Assembly: GCA_018242205.1 (NCBI GenBank)
Contig: JAFECJ010000016.1
Location: 1 to 64,000 of the forward strand
Source: Pseudomonadota bacterium
GTDB taxonomy: Bacteria > Pseudomonadota > Alphaproteobacteria > Rhizobiales > Xanthobacteraceae
DNA length: 64,000 bases
Reading direction: 5' to 3'
Shown: piece by piece, positions 16,018 through 23,955 of the stretch
Layout: each line of letters begins with the position of its first letter
Numbering within the stretch: position 1 is the stretch's first letter
Notes under the pieces: model-generated
Databases searched by the model: none
What the model saw: the letters and a program-made list of their open reading frames with translations, nothing else
Told to the model about the DNA's origin: nothing
Program-made: the position numbers and the translations under genes

Positions 16018-16653
16018 ATGAAAAGACCGAAAATCGCCCTTCCCGACGCCCCGACAACCTTTCTCCTCAGCCGCCGCGCCTTTGCCCTGGGCCTGCCCTT
16101 GTTGGCCGCAGGTTGCGTGACCGCAGATTACGGCCAGGTCAGCGATGGCGGTCACTCCATTTCGGCCGTTGAACTCACGGACCCGAGCCTGGCGCGGACC
16201 GAGGTGTCGTGGAGCGGCAACGAGAAGCCGGGCACCATCGTCGTTAACGTGCCGCAGCGGCGACTCTACCTGGTCGAGGCCGGCGGCAAGGCGATCCGCT
16301 ACGGCGTCGGCGTCGGCCGCAGCGAGGCGTTGAATTTCCGTGGCAGCGCCGTCATCGGTCGCAAGGAGAAATGGCCACGCTGGACGCCGACCGCGAACAT
16401 GATGTCCGCGATCCCGCGGTATCGGGCCTATGCCGGCGGTATGGCCGGTGGCCCCGACAACCCACTCGGGCCGCGCGCGCTCTACCTCTACCGCAACGGG
16501 CACGATACTTATTTCCGGCTGCACGGCACGATCGAGCCGGAGACCATCGGCACCGCCGTGTCGAGCGGCTGTATCCGCTTGTTCAATCAGGACATTATCG
16601 ACCTGTACAACCGCGTTCCGGTCGGCGCGCCGGTCAAGGTGATCCAAGGCTAG
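16018..16653 (+). CDS. L,D-transpeptidase (YkuD domain), exported lipoprotein-like
   Basis: A 211-residue peptidoglycan cross-linking or lipoprotein-attaching enzyme. The N-terminus has a twin-arginine-like stretch followed by a hydrophobic run and lipobox (RRAFALGLPLLAAGC), so it is probably exported and lipid-anchored. The YkuD domain covers about residues 75-210: GTIVVNVPQRRLYLVE at its start, the catalytic histidine in RLHGTIEPETIG, and the nucleophile Cys185 in AVSSGCIRLFNQD. The common SHGCIR form is SSGCIR here, a variant frequent in Rhizobiales paralogues. These genomes encode many such enzymes with overlapping roles. It stands alone on its strand after a long non-coding region. Confidence 0.9.
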   Translation: MKRPKIALPDAPTTFLLSRRAFALGLPLLAAGCVTADYGQVSDGGHSISAVELTDPSLARTEVSWSGNEKPGTIVVNVPQRRLYLVEAGGKAIRYGVGVGRSEALNFRGSAVIGRKEKWPRWTPTANMMSAIPRYRAYAGGMAGGPDNPLGPRALYLYRNGHDTYFRLHGTIEPETIGTAVSSGCIRLFNQDIIDLYNRVPVGAPVKVIQG

Positions 16654-16756
16654 CGGTGGAACCCGGCGCCGTCTCGGGCATTAAGCAACGGGCCATGTGC
16701 TAACGAGGCGGCCTGTAACGATTCGTACGTCAATTCGACACCCCGGGAGATAGAAC

Positions 16757-17026
16757 ATGCTCAAGAAGGTCTTGGTTGTGAGCGTCATGGCTCTGGCGCT
16801 GGCTGGCTGCGAAACCGCGCGTCAGGATCGTGTCGCCGGTGGCGCGCTGATCGGTGGCGGCACCGGCGCTCTGATCGGCGGTCTGGCTTCCAATTCGGTC
16901 GGTGGCGCCGTCGCCGGCGGTCTGATCGGTGCCGCGGCTGGCGGCATTATCGCCGACGCGACCCGCCCGGGCCGCTGCTACTGGCGTGACCGTTACGGCC
17001 GCCGCCATTACGTGCGTTGCCGCTAA
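16757..17026 (+). CDS. Small glycine-zipper lipoprotein, 89 aa
   Basis: Signal peptide and lipobox at MLKKVLVVSVMALALAGC (Cys18). Next comes a glycine-zipper segment, GGALIGGGTGALIGGLASNS and GGAVAGGLIGAAAGG, as in the 17-kDa surface antigen/YMGG families, and a basic aromatic tail (CYWRDRYGRRHYVRCR). Probably an outer-membrane lipoprotein of the envelope. GGGAGA lies 8 bases before the start. A rho-independent terminator follows 27 bases after the stop, so it is a single-gene unit or the end of one with the transpeptidase. Confidence 0.85.
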   Translation: MLKKVLVVSVMALALAGCETARQDRVAGGALIGGGTGALIGGLASNSVGGAVAGGLIGAAAGGIIADATRPGRCYWRDRYGRRHYVRCR

Positions 17027-17053
17027 AACGATCTGAGTGATCTCAGAGCGGAC

Positions 17054-17084
17054 GGCCGCCCCTCGGGGCGGCCTTTCTGCTTTT
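17054..17084 (+). terminator. Rho-independent terminator after the lipoprotein gene
   Basis: GGCCGCCCC pairs with GGGGCGGCC across a tight loop, followed by tttctgctttt. A textbook shape for a GC-rich genome. Confidence 0.8.
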
Positions 17085-17154
17085 CCGGGCCAAAAGCCGG
17101 TTTTGCACCCTGGGCGGCGAGCCCTTATATGTTCGCCGCAAGGAGCCCATTTCC

Positions 17155-18213
17155 ATGACCGACGCCAATTCCGCGGCCGATCCGGCCGGCAAGATTCCCG
17201 TTACCGTGCTCACCGGCTATCTCGGCGCCGGCAAGACCACGCTGCTCAACCGCATCCTGTCGGAGCCGCACGGCCAGAAATACGCCGTCATCGTCAACGA
17301 ATTCGGCGAGATCGGCATTGACAACGACCTCGTGGTGGACGCCGACGAGGAAGTGTTCGAGATGAACAATGGCTGTATCTGCTGCACGGTGCGCGGTGAT
17401 CTCGTCCGCATCATCGACGGCCTGATGCGCCGCAAGGGCAAGTTCGACGCCATCATCGTCGAAACCACGGGCCTCGCCGATCCGGCGCCCGTCGCGCAGA
17501 CCTTCTTCATGGACGAGAATGTCGGCGCCAAGACGCGGCTCGACGCGGTGGTGACGGTGGCCGACGCCAAGTGGCTGAAGGACCGCCTCAAGGACGCGCC
17601 AGAAGCCAAGAACCAGATCGCCTTCGCCGACGTCATCGTGCTCAACAAGACCGATCTCGTCACGCCCGCCGAACTGGAAGAAGTCGAGGCCCGCATTCGC
17701 GGCATCAATCCTTACGCCAAGCTGCACCGCACCGAGCGGGCGCGCGTCGACATCAAGGATGTGCTCGGCCGCAACGCTTTCGATCTCGACCGTATTCTCG
17801 AGATCGAGCCGGCGTTTCTCGAGGCCGATGATCACGGCCACGATCATCATCACGATCACGATCATGGCCACGATCACGGTCACCATCATCATGGCGGGCT
17901 GAAGCACTATCACGACGAAGAGATGCAGAGCATTTCGGTGTCTTCCGATAAGCCGCTGTCGCCCGACAAGTTCTTCCCGTGGATCCAGGAACTGGTGCAG
18001 ACCGAGGGCAAGGACATCCTGCGCTGCAAGGGCATCCTGTCGTTCAAGGATGACGACGAGCGCTTCGTGTTCCAGGGCGTGCATATGATCCTGGACGGCG
18101 ATCACCAGCGCAAATGGAAGGATGGCGAGGAGCGCGTCAGCCGCGCCGTCTTCATCGGCCGCCACCTGCCGGAAGAAAAGATCCGCAAGGGCTTCGAGAG
18201 CTGCGTGGCTTGA
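17155..18213 (+). CDS. CobW/COG0523-family metal-chaperone GTPase
   Basis: A 352-residue G3E GTPase. Walker A GYLGAGKTT (residues 21-29), the metal-binding GCICC motif (residues 73-77), GTP specificity motif NKTD, and the C-terminal CobW domain. Between about residues 225 and 248 there is a run of histidine, aspartate and glycine that can hold several metal ions. Members deliver zinc (ZNG1-type), cobalt or other metals to client enzymes using GTP. With znuACB 2 kb away, zinc is a fair guess; cobalt delivery to the nitrile hydratase further along is another. No Zur-like box was seen in its short upstream region. A WD40 gene follows after a repeat. Confidence 0.9.
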   Translation: MTDANSAADPAGKIPVTVLTGYLGAGKTTLLNRILSEPHGQKYAVIVNEFGEIGIDNDLVVDADEEVFEMNNGCICCTVRGDLVRIIDGLMRRKGKFDAIIVETTGLADPAPVAQTFFMDENVGAKTRLDAVVTVADAKWLKDRLKDAPEAKNQIAFADVIVLNKTDLVTPAELEEVEARIRGINPYAKLHRTERARVDIKDVLGRNAFDLDRILEIEPAFLEADDHGHDHHHDHDHGHDHGHHHHGGLKHYHDEEMQSISVSSDKPLSPDKFFPWIQELVQTEGKDILRCKGILSFKDDDERFVFQGVHMILDGDHQRKWKDGEERVSRAVFIGRHLPEEKIRKGFESCVA

Positions 18214-18234
18214 ACCTCGCCGCGAACGCGCTTT

Positions 18235-18384
18235 CCCTCTCCCCTTGTGGGAGAGGGTGGCTCCCACGGCGGCGAAGCCGACCGCGAGCCGGGTGAGGGG
18301 GCGCACGCCGATTTTCTGACCTCTCACCCGCCTCGCTCGTGCTATCGCATTCGCTCGGCACCCTCTCCCACAAGGGGAGAGGGG
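18235..18384. repeat. Composite palindromic repeat between CobW and WD40 genes
   Basis: The ends ccctctccccttgtgggagaggg and its inverted copy (written in part) are about 120 bases apart and each is itself a hairpin; inner segments (ggcggcgaagccgacc; cctcgctcgtgc) form further stems. The element fills almost the whole 184-base gap. Confidence 0.85.
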
Positions 18385-18397
18385 AAGAAAGAAGACG

Positions 18398-19408
18398 ATG
18401 ACCGAACTCAATTCCACACTGCCCTCGCTCGCCGAACGCGCGCGCATTGTCGACGAAGCCGATGGCTCGACGATCGTCGCCGTGCACTTCCTGCGCCAGA
18501 CGCCGGTCTTCGTGCTCGGCGAGGAGGCGCTGCTGTTCGCGCCGGCGGAGAAGCGCACCCGGGTCGCCGCGCATGACGGCGGCATTCTCGTCAGCGCCGC
18601 CGACCAACAGCGCATCGTCACCGGCGGCGACGATGGCAAACTGGTCGCCACCGACCGCGACGGCAACACCGAGGTGCTGGCCACCGACGAGCGCAAGCGC
18701 TGGATCGATCAGGTCGCGCTCGGGCCCGACGGCGCGGTGGCGTGGTCCACCGGCAAGATCGCGCGCGTCCGTACCGGCAAAGGCGAGGTGCGCGAACACC
18801 AGGCGGCGTCCACCGTCGGCGGGCTGGCGTTCTTCCCGAAAGGGTTCCGCGTCGCCGTCGCGCATTACAATGGCGTCACGCTCTGGTTTCCCAATGCGTC
18901 CGGCGCCAAGCCCGAAACGCTGGAATGGAAGGGCTCGCATCTCGGCGTCACGCCGAGCCCGGACGGCCGCTTCCTCGTCACCATGATGCAGGAGCCGACC
19001 TTGCACGGCTGGCGTCTCGCCGACGCCAAGCACATGCGCATGTCCGGCTATTCGGCGCGCGTGCGCTCGCTGTCGTGGTCGCATGACGGTGGTCTGCTCG
19101 CGACCTCTGGCTCGGAGCAACTGATCCTGTGGCCGTTCGACGGCAAGGACGGTCCGATGGGCAAGCAGCCGACGATGTATGCGGCGTCGCCGGCGCGTTG
19201 CACGCGCGTCGCCTGTCATCCCAAGCAGCCGGTCTGTGCCGCCGGATTTGCCGACGGCACGGTGATGCTGGTGCGGCTGGAGGACGGCGCGCTCATCATG
19301 GCGCGCGAGGCCGATGGGCAGAACGTCAGCGCGCTGGCCTGGAGCGCCGAAGGCCAGGTGCTCGCCATGGGCACCGAGCAGGGCGATGCAAGAGTGCTGA
19401 CGTTGTAA
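18398..19408 (+). CDS. WD40 repeat protein
   Basis: A 336-residue predicted beta-propeller. Repeats of about 40 residues are recognisable by recurrent patterns such as DGGILVSAADQQRIVTGGDD, HLGVTPSPDGRFLVTMM, SWSHDGGLLATSGSEQLILW and CHPKQPVCAAGFADGTVMLV, giving about seven blades. There is no signal peptide or TM segment, so it is cytoplasmic, probably a protein-interaction platform. Its position directly after the CobW gene, in the same direction, is one I have seen in related genomes and suggests a link with metal delivery, but no function is established. Confidence 0.85.
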   Translation: MTELNSTLPSLAERARIVDEADGSTIVAVHFLRQTPVFVLGEEALLFAPAEKRTRVAAHDGGILVSAADQQRIVTGGDDGKLVATDRDGNTEVLATDERKRWIDQVALGPDGAVAWSTGKIARVRTGKGEVREHQAASTVGGLAFFPKGFRVAVAHYNGVTLWFPNASGAKPETLEWKGSHLGVTPSPDGRFLVTMMQEPTLHGWRLADAKHMRMSGYSARVRSLSWSHDGGLLATSGSEQLILWPFDGKDGPMGKQPTMYAASPARCTRVACHPKQPVCAAGFADGTVMLVRLEDGALIMAREADGQNVSALAWSAEGQVLAMGTEQGDARVLTL

Positions 19409-19412
19409 AACT

Positions 19413-19531
19413 TGCCCCGGACGCGATGCAGCACGTAGCGCTGCTTCGCAGATCCGGGGCCGTTACAAACTCGGAATGTGCGAAGGTCCCGGTTCAGCGG
19501 TGCAACACTTCGTGCTGCACCGCGCCCGGGA
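19413..19531. repeat. Pair of palindromic hairpins between convergent genes
   Basis: First hairpin: CCCCGGA and TCCGGGG (19415-19459) around tgcagcac...gcgctgc. Second: cccgg...cccggg (19488-19531) around gcggtgca...tgcaccgc. They fill the space between the WD40 stop and the homospermidine synthase stop and probably act as a two-way terminator. Confidence 0.7.
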
Positions 19532-19539
19532 CAAGGCCG

Positions 19540-20976
19540 CTACCGCACCAGCACGTTCTTGAACTGCCACGGATCGGACGTGTCGAGCTCTTCCGGGAAC
19601 AGGCCGGGCCGGCCGGTCAGCGGCGTCCAGTCGGTGTAATAGCCCTTCACCGGACCGAGATACGGCAGTTGAATTTCCAGCAGACGGTGGAAATCCATCT
19701 CGTCGGCTTCGACGATGCCCTCGTTCGGGTGCTCCAGCGCCCAGACCATCCCGCCGATCACCGCCGATGTGACTTGCAGCGCCGTGGCGTTCTGATACGG
19801 CGCCAGTTCGCGCGTTTCCTCGATGGAGAGCTGCGAGCCGAACCAGTAGGCGTTCTTGCCGTGGCCGTAGAGCAGCACACCGAGTTCGTCGATGCCGTCG
19901 ACGATCTCGTCCTCTTCGAGGATGTGATGCTTCTCCTGCATCTTGCCGGAGCCGAACAGTTCGTGCAGCGACAACACTGCGTCGTCCGCCGGGTGATAGG
20001 CGTAATGGCAGGTCGGCCGGTACACCGCCTTGCCCGAGGAATCGCGCACGGTGAAATAGTCCGAGATCGAGATCGACTCGTTGTGCGTCACCAGGAAGCC
20101 GTATTGCGCGCCGCGCGTCGGGCACCAGGTGCGCACGCGCGTGTTGGCGCCGGGCTGCATCAGGTAAATCGCCGCGCCACAGCCGGTCTCGTGGGTATGC
20201 GCGTTCTCGGGCATCCACGTCTCATGCGTGCCCCAGCCGAGCTCGGCCGGCTGCATGCCTTCCGACAGGAAGCCCTCGACCGACCAGGTGTTGACGAACA
20301 CCTCGGCTTCCTTCGGCGTCTTGCAGCGCTGCGTGTCGCGCTCGGCGATATGAATGCCCTTAACGCCGGCCTGGCGCATCAGGTCGGCCCATTCGGCCTT
20401 GGTCTTCGGCTCCGGCACGTTGAGCTTGAGATCGGCGGCGACGTTGAGCAGCGCCTGCTTGGCCATGAAGGAGACCATGCCGGGGTTGGCGCCGCAGCAC
20501 GACACGGCCGTGGTCGAGCCGGGCTTGCGCGCCTTCTTGGCGGCGAGCGTGGTCTCGCGCAGCGCGTAGTTGGAGCGCGCCTCGGCGCCCTTCGACTTGT
20601 CGAAGTAGAAGCCGAGCCATGGCTCATTGACGGTGTCGATATAGAGCGCGCCGATCTCGTTGCAGAATTCCATGATGTCGACCGAGCCGGTGTCGACCGA
20701 CAGGTTGACGCAGAAGCCCTGGCCGCCGCCGGCGGTGAGCAGCGGCCGCAGCACGTCGCGGTAATTGTCGCGCGTCAGACCCTGCTGGATGAAGCGCACG
20801 CCGTGCTTGTCGCACAGCGCCTTGCGGCCCTCGTCCTTGGGATCGAGTACCACCATGCGCGACTTGTCGTATTTGAAGTGGCGCTCGATCATCGGCAGCG
20901 TGCCTTTGCCGATCGAGCCGAAGCCGACCATGACAATCGGTCCGGTAATGGTGGCATAGATGGGCCAATCAGCCAT
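19540..20976 (-). CDS. hss: Homospermidine synthase
   Basis: A 478-residue cytoplasmic enzyme that makes sym-homospermidine from two putrescines (or putrescine and spermidine) with NAD as a bound hydride carrier. The Rossmann motif is GPIVMVGFGSIGKGTLP (residues 12-28); VNLSVDTGSVDIMEFC, the DTVNEPWLGFY stretch and AVSCCGANPGMVSF are typical of bacterial Hss. Length matches the family (about 475-480). Homospermidine is the main polyamine in many alphaproteobacteria. The gene lies downstream of ornithine decarboxylase and a GNAT gene on the same strand, giving the complete route from ornithine to homospermidine. A hairpin after the GNAT gene suggests a partly separate transcript. Confidence 0.95.
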   Translation of the reverse strand: MADWPIYATITGPIVMVGFGSIGKGTLPMIERHFKYDKSRMVVLDPKDEGRKALCDKHGVRFIQQGLTRDNYRDVLRPLLTAGGGQGFCVNLSVDTGSVDIMEFCNEIGALYIDTVNEPWLGFYFDKSKGAEARSNYALRETTLAAKKARKPGSTTAVSCCGANPGMVSFMAKQALLNVAADLKLNVPEPKTKAEWADLMRQAGVKGIHIAERDTQRCKTPKEAEVFVNTWSVEGFLSEGMQPAELGWGTHETWMPENAHTHETGCGAAIYLMQPGANTRVRTWCPTRGAQYGFLVTHNESISISDYFTVRDSSGKAVYRPTCHYAYHPADDAVLSLHELFGSGKMQEKHHILEEDEIVDGIDELGVLLYGHGKNAYWFGSQLSIEETRELAPYQNATALQVTSAVIGGMVWALEHPNEGIVEADEMDFHRLLEIQLPYLGPVKGYYTDWTPLTGRPGLFPEELDTSDPWQFKNVLVR

Positions 20977-21036
20977 CGGCAGGGTCCTCCAGTCGTCTAT
21001 CCAGGTGAAATGTCGCCGGGCACGGCGAAAAGAAGT

Positions 21037-21064
21037 CGCGCCGCGTGATTAGCCACGCGGCGCG
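21037..21064 (-). terminator. Terminator-like hairpin after the GNAT gene
   Basis: An 11-base perfect stem (CGCGCCGCGTG and complement) with a 6-base loop, followed on the minus strand by acttctttt. It lies 41 bases past the GNAT stop and 61 bases before the homospermidine synthase start. Confidence 0.65.
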
Positions 21065-21104
21065 GTCGAGTCTATGCCGTTTTTACGGCCGTTTTTTAAA
21101 GCGC

Positions 21105-21701
21105 TTATGCGGCGCGGCGGCGGCCGGCACCACGAAGACCCAAAACCTTCGGGCCATTGGCGCGGGCATCCTGCGCCACGAGTTCGTGGAGGTCCGGGGT
21201 CGAAGCCGGCCGCCCGGTCGGCGCGATCATGCCGCGGGCGCCGTCGAGCGCGCCGGCGACGAGTTCGCGGCCAAGCAGACGGCGCCGTTCGAACGGTCCC
21301 GGCATCCACAGCGCGCCGGTCTTCTCAGCCGAGAAGCCGAAGCGCTCGTAGTATTCGGGATCGCCGACCAGCACGATGGCGCCATGGCCGAGCTTGCGCG
21401 CCGCCTGGATCGCGCGGCGCACCATGGCACCGCCGAGGCCCTTGGAGCGGCAGTCTTCGGCGATCGCGACCGGGCCGAGCAGCAGCGCGTCGCGGCCATT
21501 GCCGACCGCGATGTTCCACAGCCGCGCGGTTCCGATGACGCGGCGGCCTTCCGCGGCGATGAATGACAGCCCCTCTGCCGGCAGACGGTCTTCGCGCAGG
21601 CGCTCGGACGACTTGCGATAACGGCTGTCGCCGAAGGCGGCATCGAGCAGCGCTTCGCGCGCGTCGAGGTCGGCGAGGCGTTCGTGGCGGATCTGGATCA
21701 T
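21105..21701 (-). CDS. GNAT-family N-acetyltransferase (YhbS-like)
   Basis: A 198-residue acetyltransferase. The acetyl-CoA loop is CRSKGLGGAMVRRAIQ, after LLLGPVAIAEDCRS (beta-4), and GHGAIVLVGDPEYYERFGF is the end of the fold, close to the YhbS type. The last 50 residues are a low-complexity tail rich in basic residues. Start ATG at 21701 has AAGGAG about 10 bases upstream; longer versions run into a repeat and are rejected. It lies between ornithine decarboxylase and homospermidine synthase, so polyamine or ornithine acetylation is an attractive but unproven role. Confidence 0.85.
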   Translation of the reverse strand: MIQIRHERLADLDAREALLDAAFGDSRYRKSSERLREDRLPAEGLSFIAAEGRRVIGTARLWNIAVGNGRDALLLGPVAIAEDCRSKGLGGAMVRRAIQAARKLGHGAIVLVGDPEYYERFGFSAEKTGALWMPGPFERRRLLGRELVAGALDGARGMIAPTGRPASTPDLHELVAQDARANGPKVLGLRGAGRRRAA

Positions 21702-21723
21702 GGCAGCGAGCTCCTTTCTCGGT

Positions 21724-21827
21724 CCGTCATCCTGAGGTGCGAGCGTGCGCAGCACGCGAGCCTCGAAGGATGAGCGGCCCGGGCCGTCGCCCTTCGAGGC
21801 GCGCAAGCGCGCACCTCAGGGTGACGG
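21724..21827. repeat. Long foldback repeat (TCATCCTGAGG family)
   Basis: The ends ccgtcatcctgaggtgcg and cgcacctcagggtgacgg are inverted copies with few mismatches, and inner parts (gcctcgaagg/cccttcgaggc) pair as well. It occupies the space between the decarboxylase and GNAT genes. A related element is at 30281-30383. Confidence 0.8.
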
Positions 21828-21899
21828 ATCAAACGACGAGTGTTTGGGAAAGGGGGAGGCGGAGAACCGCCTCCCTTAACAATCAAACGGGATGAACCG

Positions 21900-23042
21900 T
21901 CAGATGTGGATCGTCTTCAACGGCGGCAGGCCGTTGAACGCCACCGCCGAGTAGGTCGACGTGTAGGCGCCGGTGCCTTCGATCAGCAGCTTGTCACCGA
22001 TCTCCAGGCTGACCGGGAGCGGGTAGGGCTGCTTTTCGTACAGCACGTCGGCCGAGTCGCAGGTCGGACCGGCGAGCACGCACGGCGCCATCACGTCGCC
22101 GTCACGCGGCGTCTTGATCGCGTAGCGGATCGACTCGTCCATCGTCTCGGCGAGACCGCCGAACTTGCCGATGTCCAGGTAGACCCAGCGCACGTCGTCT
22201 TCCTCGCTCTTCTTCGAGACGAGGACCACTTCGGTCTCGATCATGCCGGCATTGCCGACCATGCCGCGGCCCGGCTCGATGATCGTTTCCGGGATGCGGT
22301 TGCCGAAGTGCTTGCGCAGCGCCTTGAAGATGGCGTTGCCGTAGGTCTTCACCGACGGAACGTTCTTCAGGTACTTGGTCGGGAAGCCGCCGCCCAGGTT
22401 GACCATCGACAGGTTGATGCCGCGCTCGCCGCATTCCTTGAACACCGACGCCGCCGAGGCGAGCGCACGGTCCCAGGCATGCTGGTTGCGCTGCTGCGAA
22501 CCGACATGGAACGAGACGCCGTAGGGTTCGAGACCCTGACGCAGCGCGTGCTCCAGGACGTCGACGGCCATGCCGGGCTCGCAGCCGAACTTGCGCGACA
22601 GCGGCCATTCGGCGCCGGCGCAATCCGACAGGATGCGGCAGAAGACCTTCGAGCCGGGAGCGGCGCGGGCCACCTTGTCGACCTCGGCCTGGCAGTCGAC
22701 CGCGAAGAGGCGGATGCCGAGCGCGTAGGCGCGAGCGACATCGCGTTCCTTCTTGATCGTGTTGCCGAACGAGATGCGATCCGGCGTGGCGCCGGCCGCG
22801 AGCGCCATCTCGATCTCCTGGACCGAGGCGGTGTCGAAGCACGAGCCAAGCTTGGCCAGCAGCGCCAGGACTTCCGGCGCCGGGTTCGCCTTCACGGCGT
22901 AGAACACGCGCGTGTCCGGCAGCGCCTTGGCGAAGGCGGTGTAGTTGTCCTTGACCACGTCGAGGTCGACGACCAGGACAGGGCCCTCGTCGATGCCGCG
23001 CTCGCGGCGGTCGCGCAGAAACTCACGGATGCGCTCGGTCAT
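21900..23042 (-). CDS. Ornithine decarboxylase, fold III (eukaryotic-type) PLP enzyme
   Basis: A 380-residue enzyme converting ornithine to putrescine. The N-terminal TIM barrel carries the PLP lysine Lys51 in VFYAVKANPAPEVL; HVGSQQRN, GGGFPTKY and EPGRGMVGNAG bind cofactor and substrate; the C-terminal beta domain has the catalytic GPTCDSADVL segment (Cys and Asp near residue 330) and ends GAYTSTYSAVAFNGLPP. Some members also use lysine. ATG at 23042 is chosen for the GGGAG 9 bases upstream. It supplies putrescine to the homospermidine synthase downstream. The region upstream is an unusually long structured leader that probably regulates it. Confidence 0.95.
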   Translation of the reverse strand: MTERIREFLRDRRERGIDEGPVLVVDLDVVKDNYTAFAKALPDTRVFYAVKANPAPEVLALLAKLGSCFDTASVQEIEMALAAGATPDRISFGNTIKKERDVARAYALGIRLFAVDCQAEVDKVARAAPGSKVFCRILSDCAGAEWPLSRKFGCEPGMAVDVLEHALRQGLEPYGVSFHVGSQQRNQHAWDRALASAASVFKECGERGINLSMVNLGGGFPTKYLKNVPSVKTYGNAIFKALRKHFGNRIPETIIEPGRGMVGNAGMIETEVVLVSKKSEEDDVRWVYLDIGKFGGLAETMDESIRYAIKTPRDGDVMAPCVLAGPTCDSADVLYEKQPYPLPVSLEIGDKLLIEGTGAYTSTYSAVAFNGLPPLKTIHI

Positions 23043-23500
23043 TGGCGCAAACTCCCAGCTCAAGGGGGCGACTCGCGTCGCCCGGATGATGCGTTTGGGA
23101 GCCTTAGGGCCGGTGCGCTTTGGGGACGCAGCCGTGCCGCAGGCTCTTAACCGCTAGGTGCTGCCTTGAGATTGGAGGGGGATCCCCGCCGCACTGTTGG
23201 CAAAGATGGACAAGCCTCGTCGGTAACCCGTCGCTGGCGGTGGAAGGCCAGCAGAGACCAAAGAAGCCCGCTCCGTCGTTGCTTTAAGTCGCGTCCCCTG
23301 CGGAGAGCAGAGTGCGCCGGTTTCGCCTCCGGCTGCCAATCAGAAGACTTGAGGTTACTTACTCTTCCCGTGGGAAGGAGCTCGCTCGCCTCAGGCGGCT
23401 GGCCGGCCTCTTGTCCGGCTACCTACCGATTGACACACGACCACAGGCACGTGCGAAATTGGGCAAGAGTGGAAATAACACCTTTCGCGCAGCTTGCAAG
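23043..23500 (-). ncRNA. Candidate structured leader of ornithine decarboxylase (speF-type RNA)
   Basis: About 460-500 bases without a credible gene precede the decarboxylase start. A conserved leader called the speF motif is known upstream of ornithine decarboxylase genes in alphaproteobacteria and has about this length; position and size fit, but I cannot confirm its consensus by eye. Visible structure includes a GCCGG/CCGGC hairpin at about 23318-23335 and an AGCC...GGCT-bounded stem region at 23100-23147 close to the start codon. The boundaries given are approximate and the upstream end is a guess. Confidence 0.5.
23419..23481 (-). CDS. Possible leader peptide ORF upstream of ornithine decarboxylase, 20 aa
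   Basis: A GTG-started frame reading MLFPLLPNFARACGRVSIGR then TAG, near the 5' end of the presumed leader. Four arginines in 20 residues are notable because arginine and ornithine metabolism meet at this enzyme, and gammaproteobacterial speF is controlled by an ornithine-sensing peptide. However, the ribosome binding site is poor (AAG directly before GTG). This is a guess to test, not a firm gene. Confidence 0.2.
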   Translation of the reverse strand: MLFPLLPNFARACGRVSIGR

Positions 23501-23584
23501 AGAATTTCTACTGCGCGGGTCAAATCATCCTTAACTTTTGGATGAAGCGCCGGTGCTTCGCTGCTTCGCCGGTGTCGTGAGCGT

Positions 23585-23827
23585 TCAGCCGCGCGCCGTG
23601 AATGGCTCGATGCGGTGCGCGTTGCGCACGAACTGCGCCATCACCAGCAGGCCGAGGAGCACGAAGCAGACATCAAGGATGCGCTGGCCGGTGGAGCCGA
23701 GCTCGAACAGGGTGGCGAGCGCCCAGGAGCCTGCGAAGGCCGCGCCGAACACTTCGGCGCCGATCAGGATCGCCGCCGAGATCACGGTGGTGACGTTGAG
23801 CCAGACGATACGGCGACCTTGAGGCAT
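23585..23827 (-). CDS. Small membrane protein, 80 aa, two TM segments
   Basis: Two hydrophobic stretches: VTTVISAAILIGAEVFGAAF (about residues 12-33) and ILDVCFVLLGLLVMAQFV (about 50-67), with short polar ends. The start is supported by GAAGGAGAG 6-10 bases upstream. No family recognised. It is divergent from the metal ATPase gene 128 bases away, which may mean shared control; the predicted ligands for metal binding are few (one Cys, one His). Confidence 0.65.
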   Translation of the reverse strand: MPQGRRIVWLNVTTVISAAILIGAEVFGAAFAGSWALATLFELGSTGQRILDVCFVLLGLLVMAQFVRNAHRIEPFTARG

Positions 23828-23955
23828 GGATCTCTCCTTCGAGCGGGCGCAATGTCTACGAAATAGATGGCAGGATCAAGCCCGGAAGGCGCCGTTCGGA
23901 GCCCGCTTTGATCTTGCTCATGGCGGGCGCTCGCCATCTTTGACACGTTGAAAAC

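Noticed and set aside
23154..23339. 61-codon TTG frame within the ornithine decarboxylase leader
   Set aside because: No ribosome site or recognisable domain, and it overlaps predicted hairpins of the leader.
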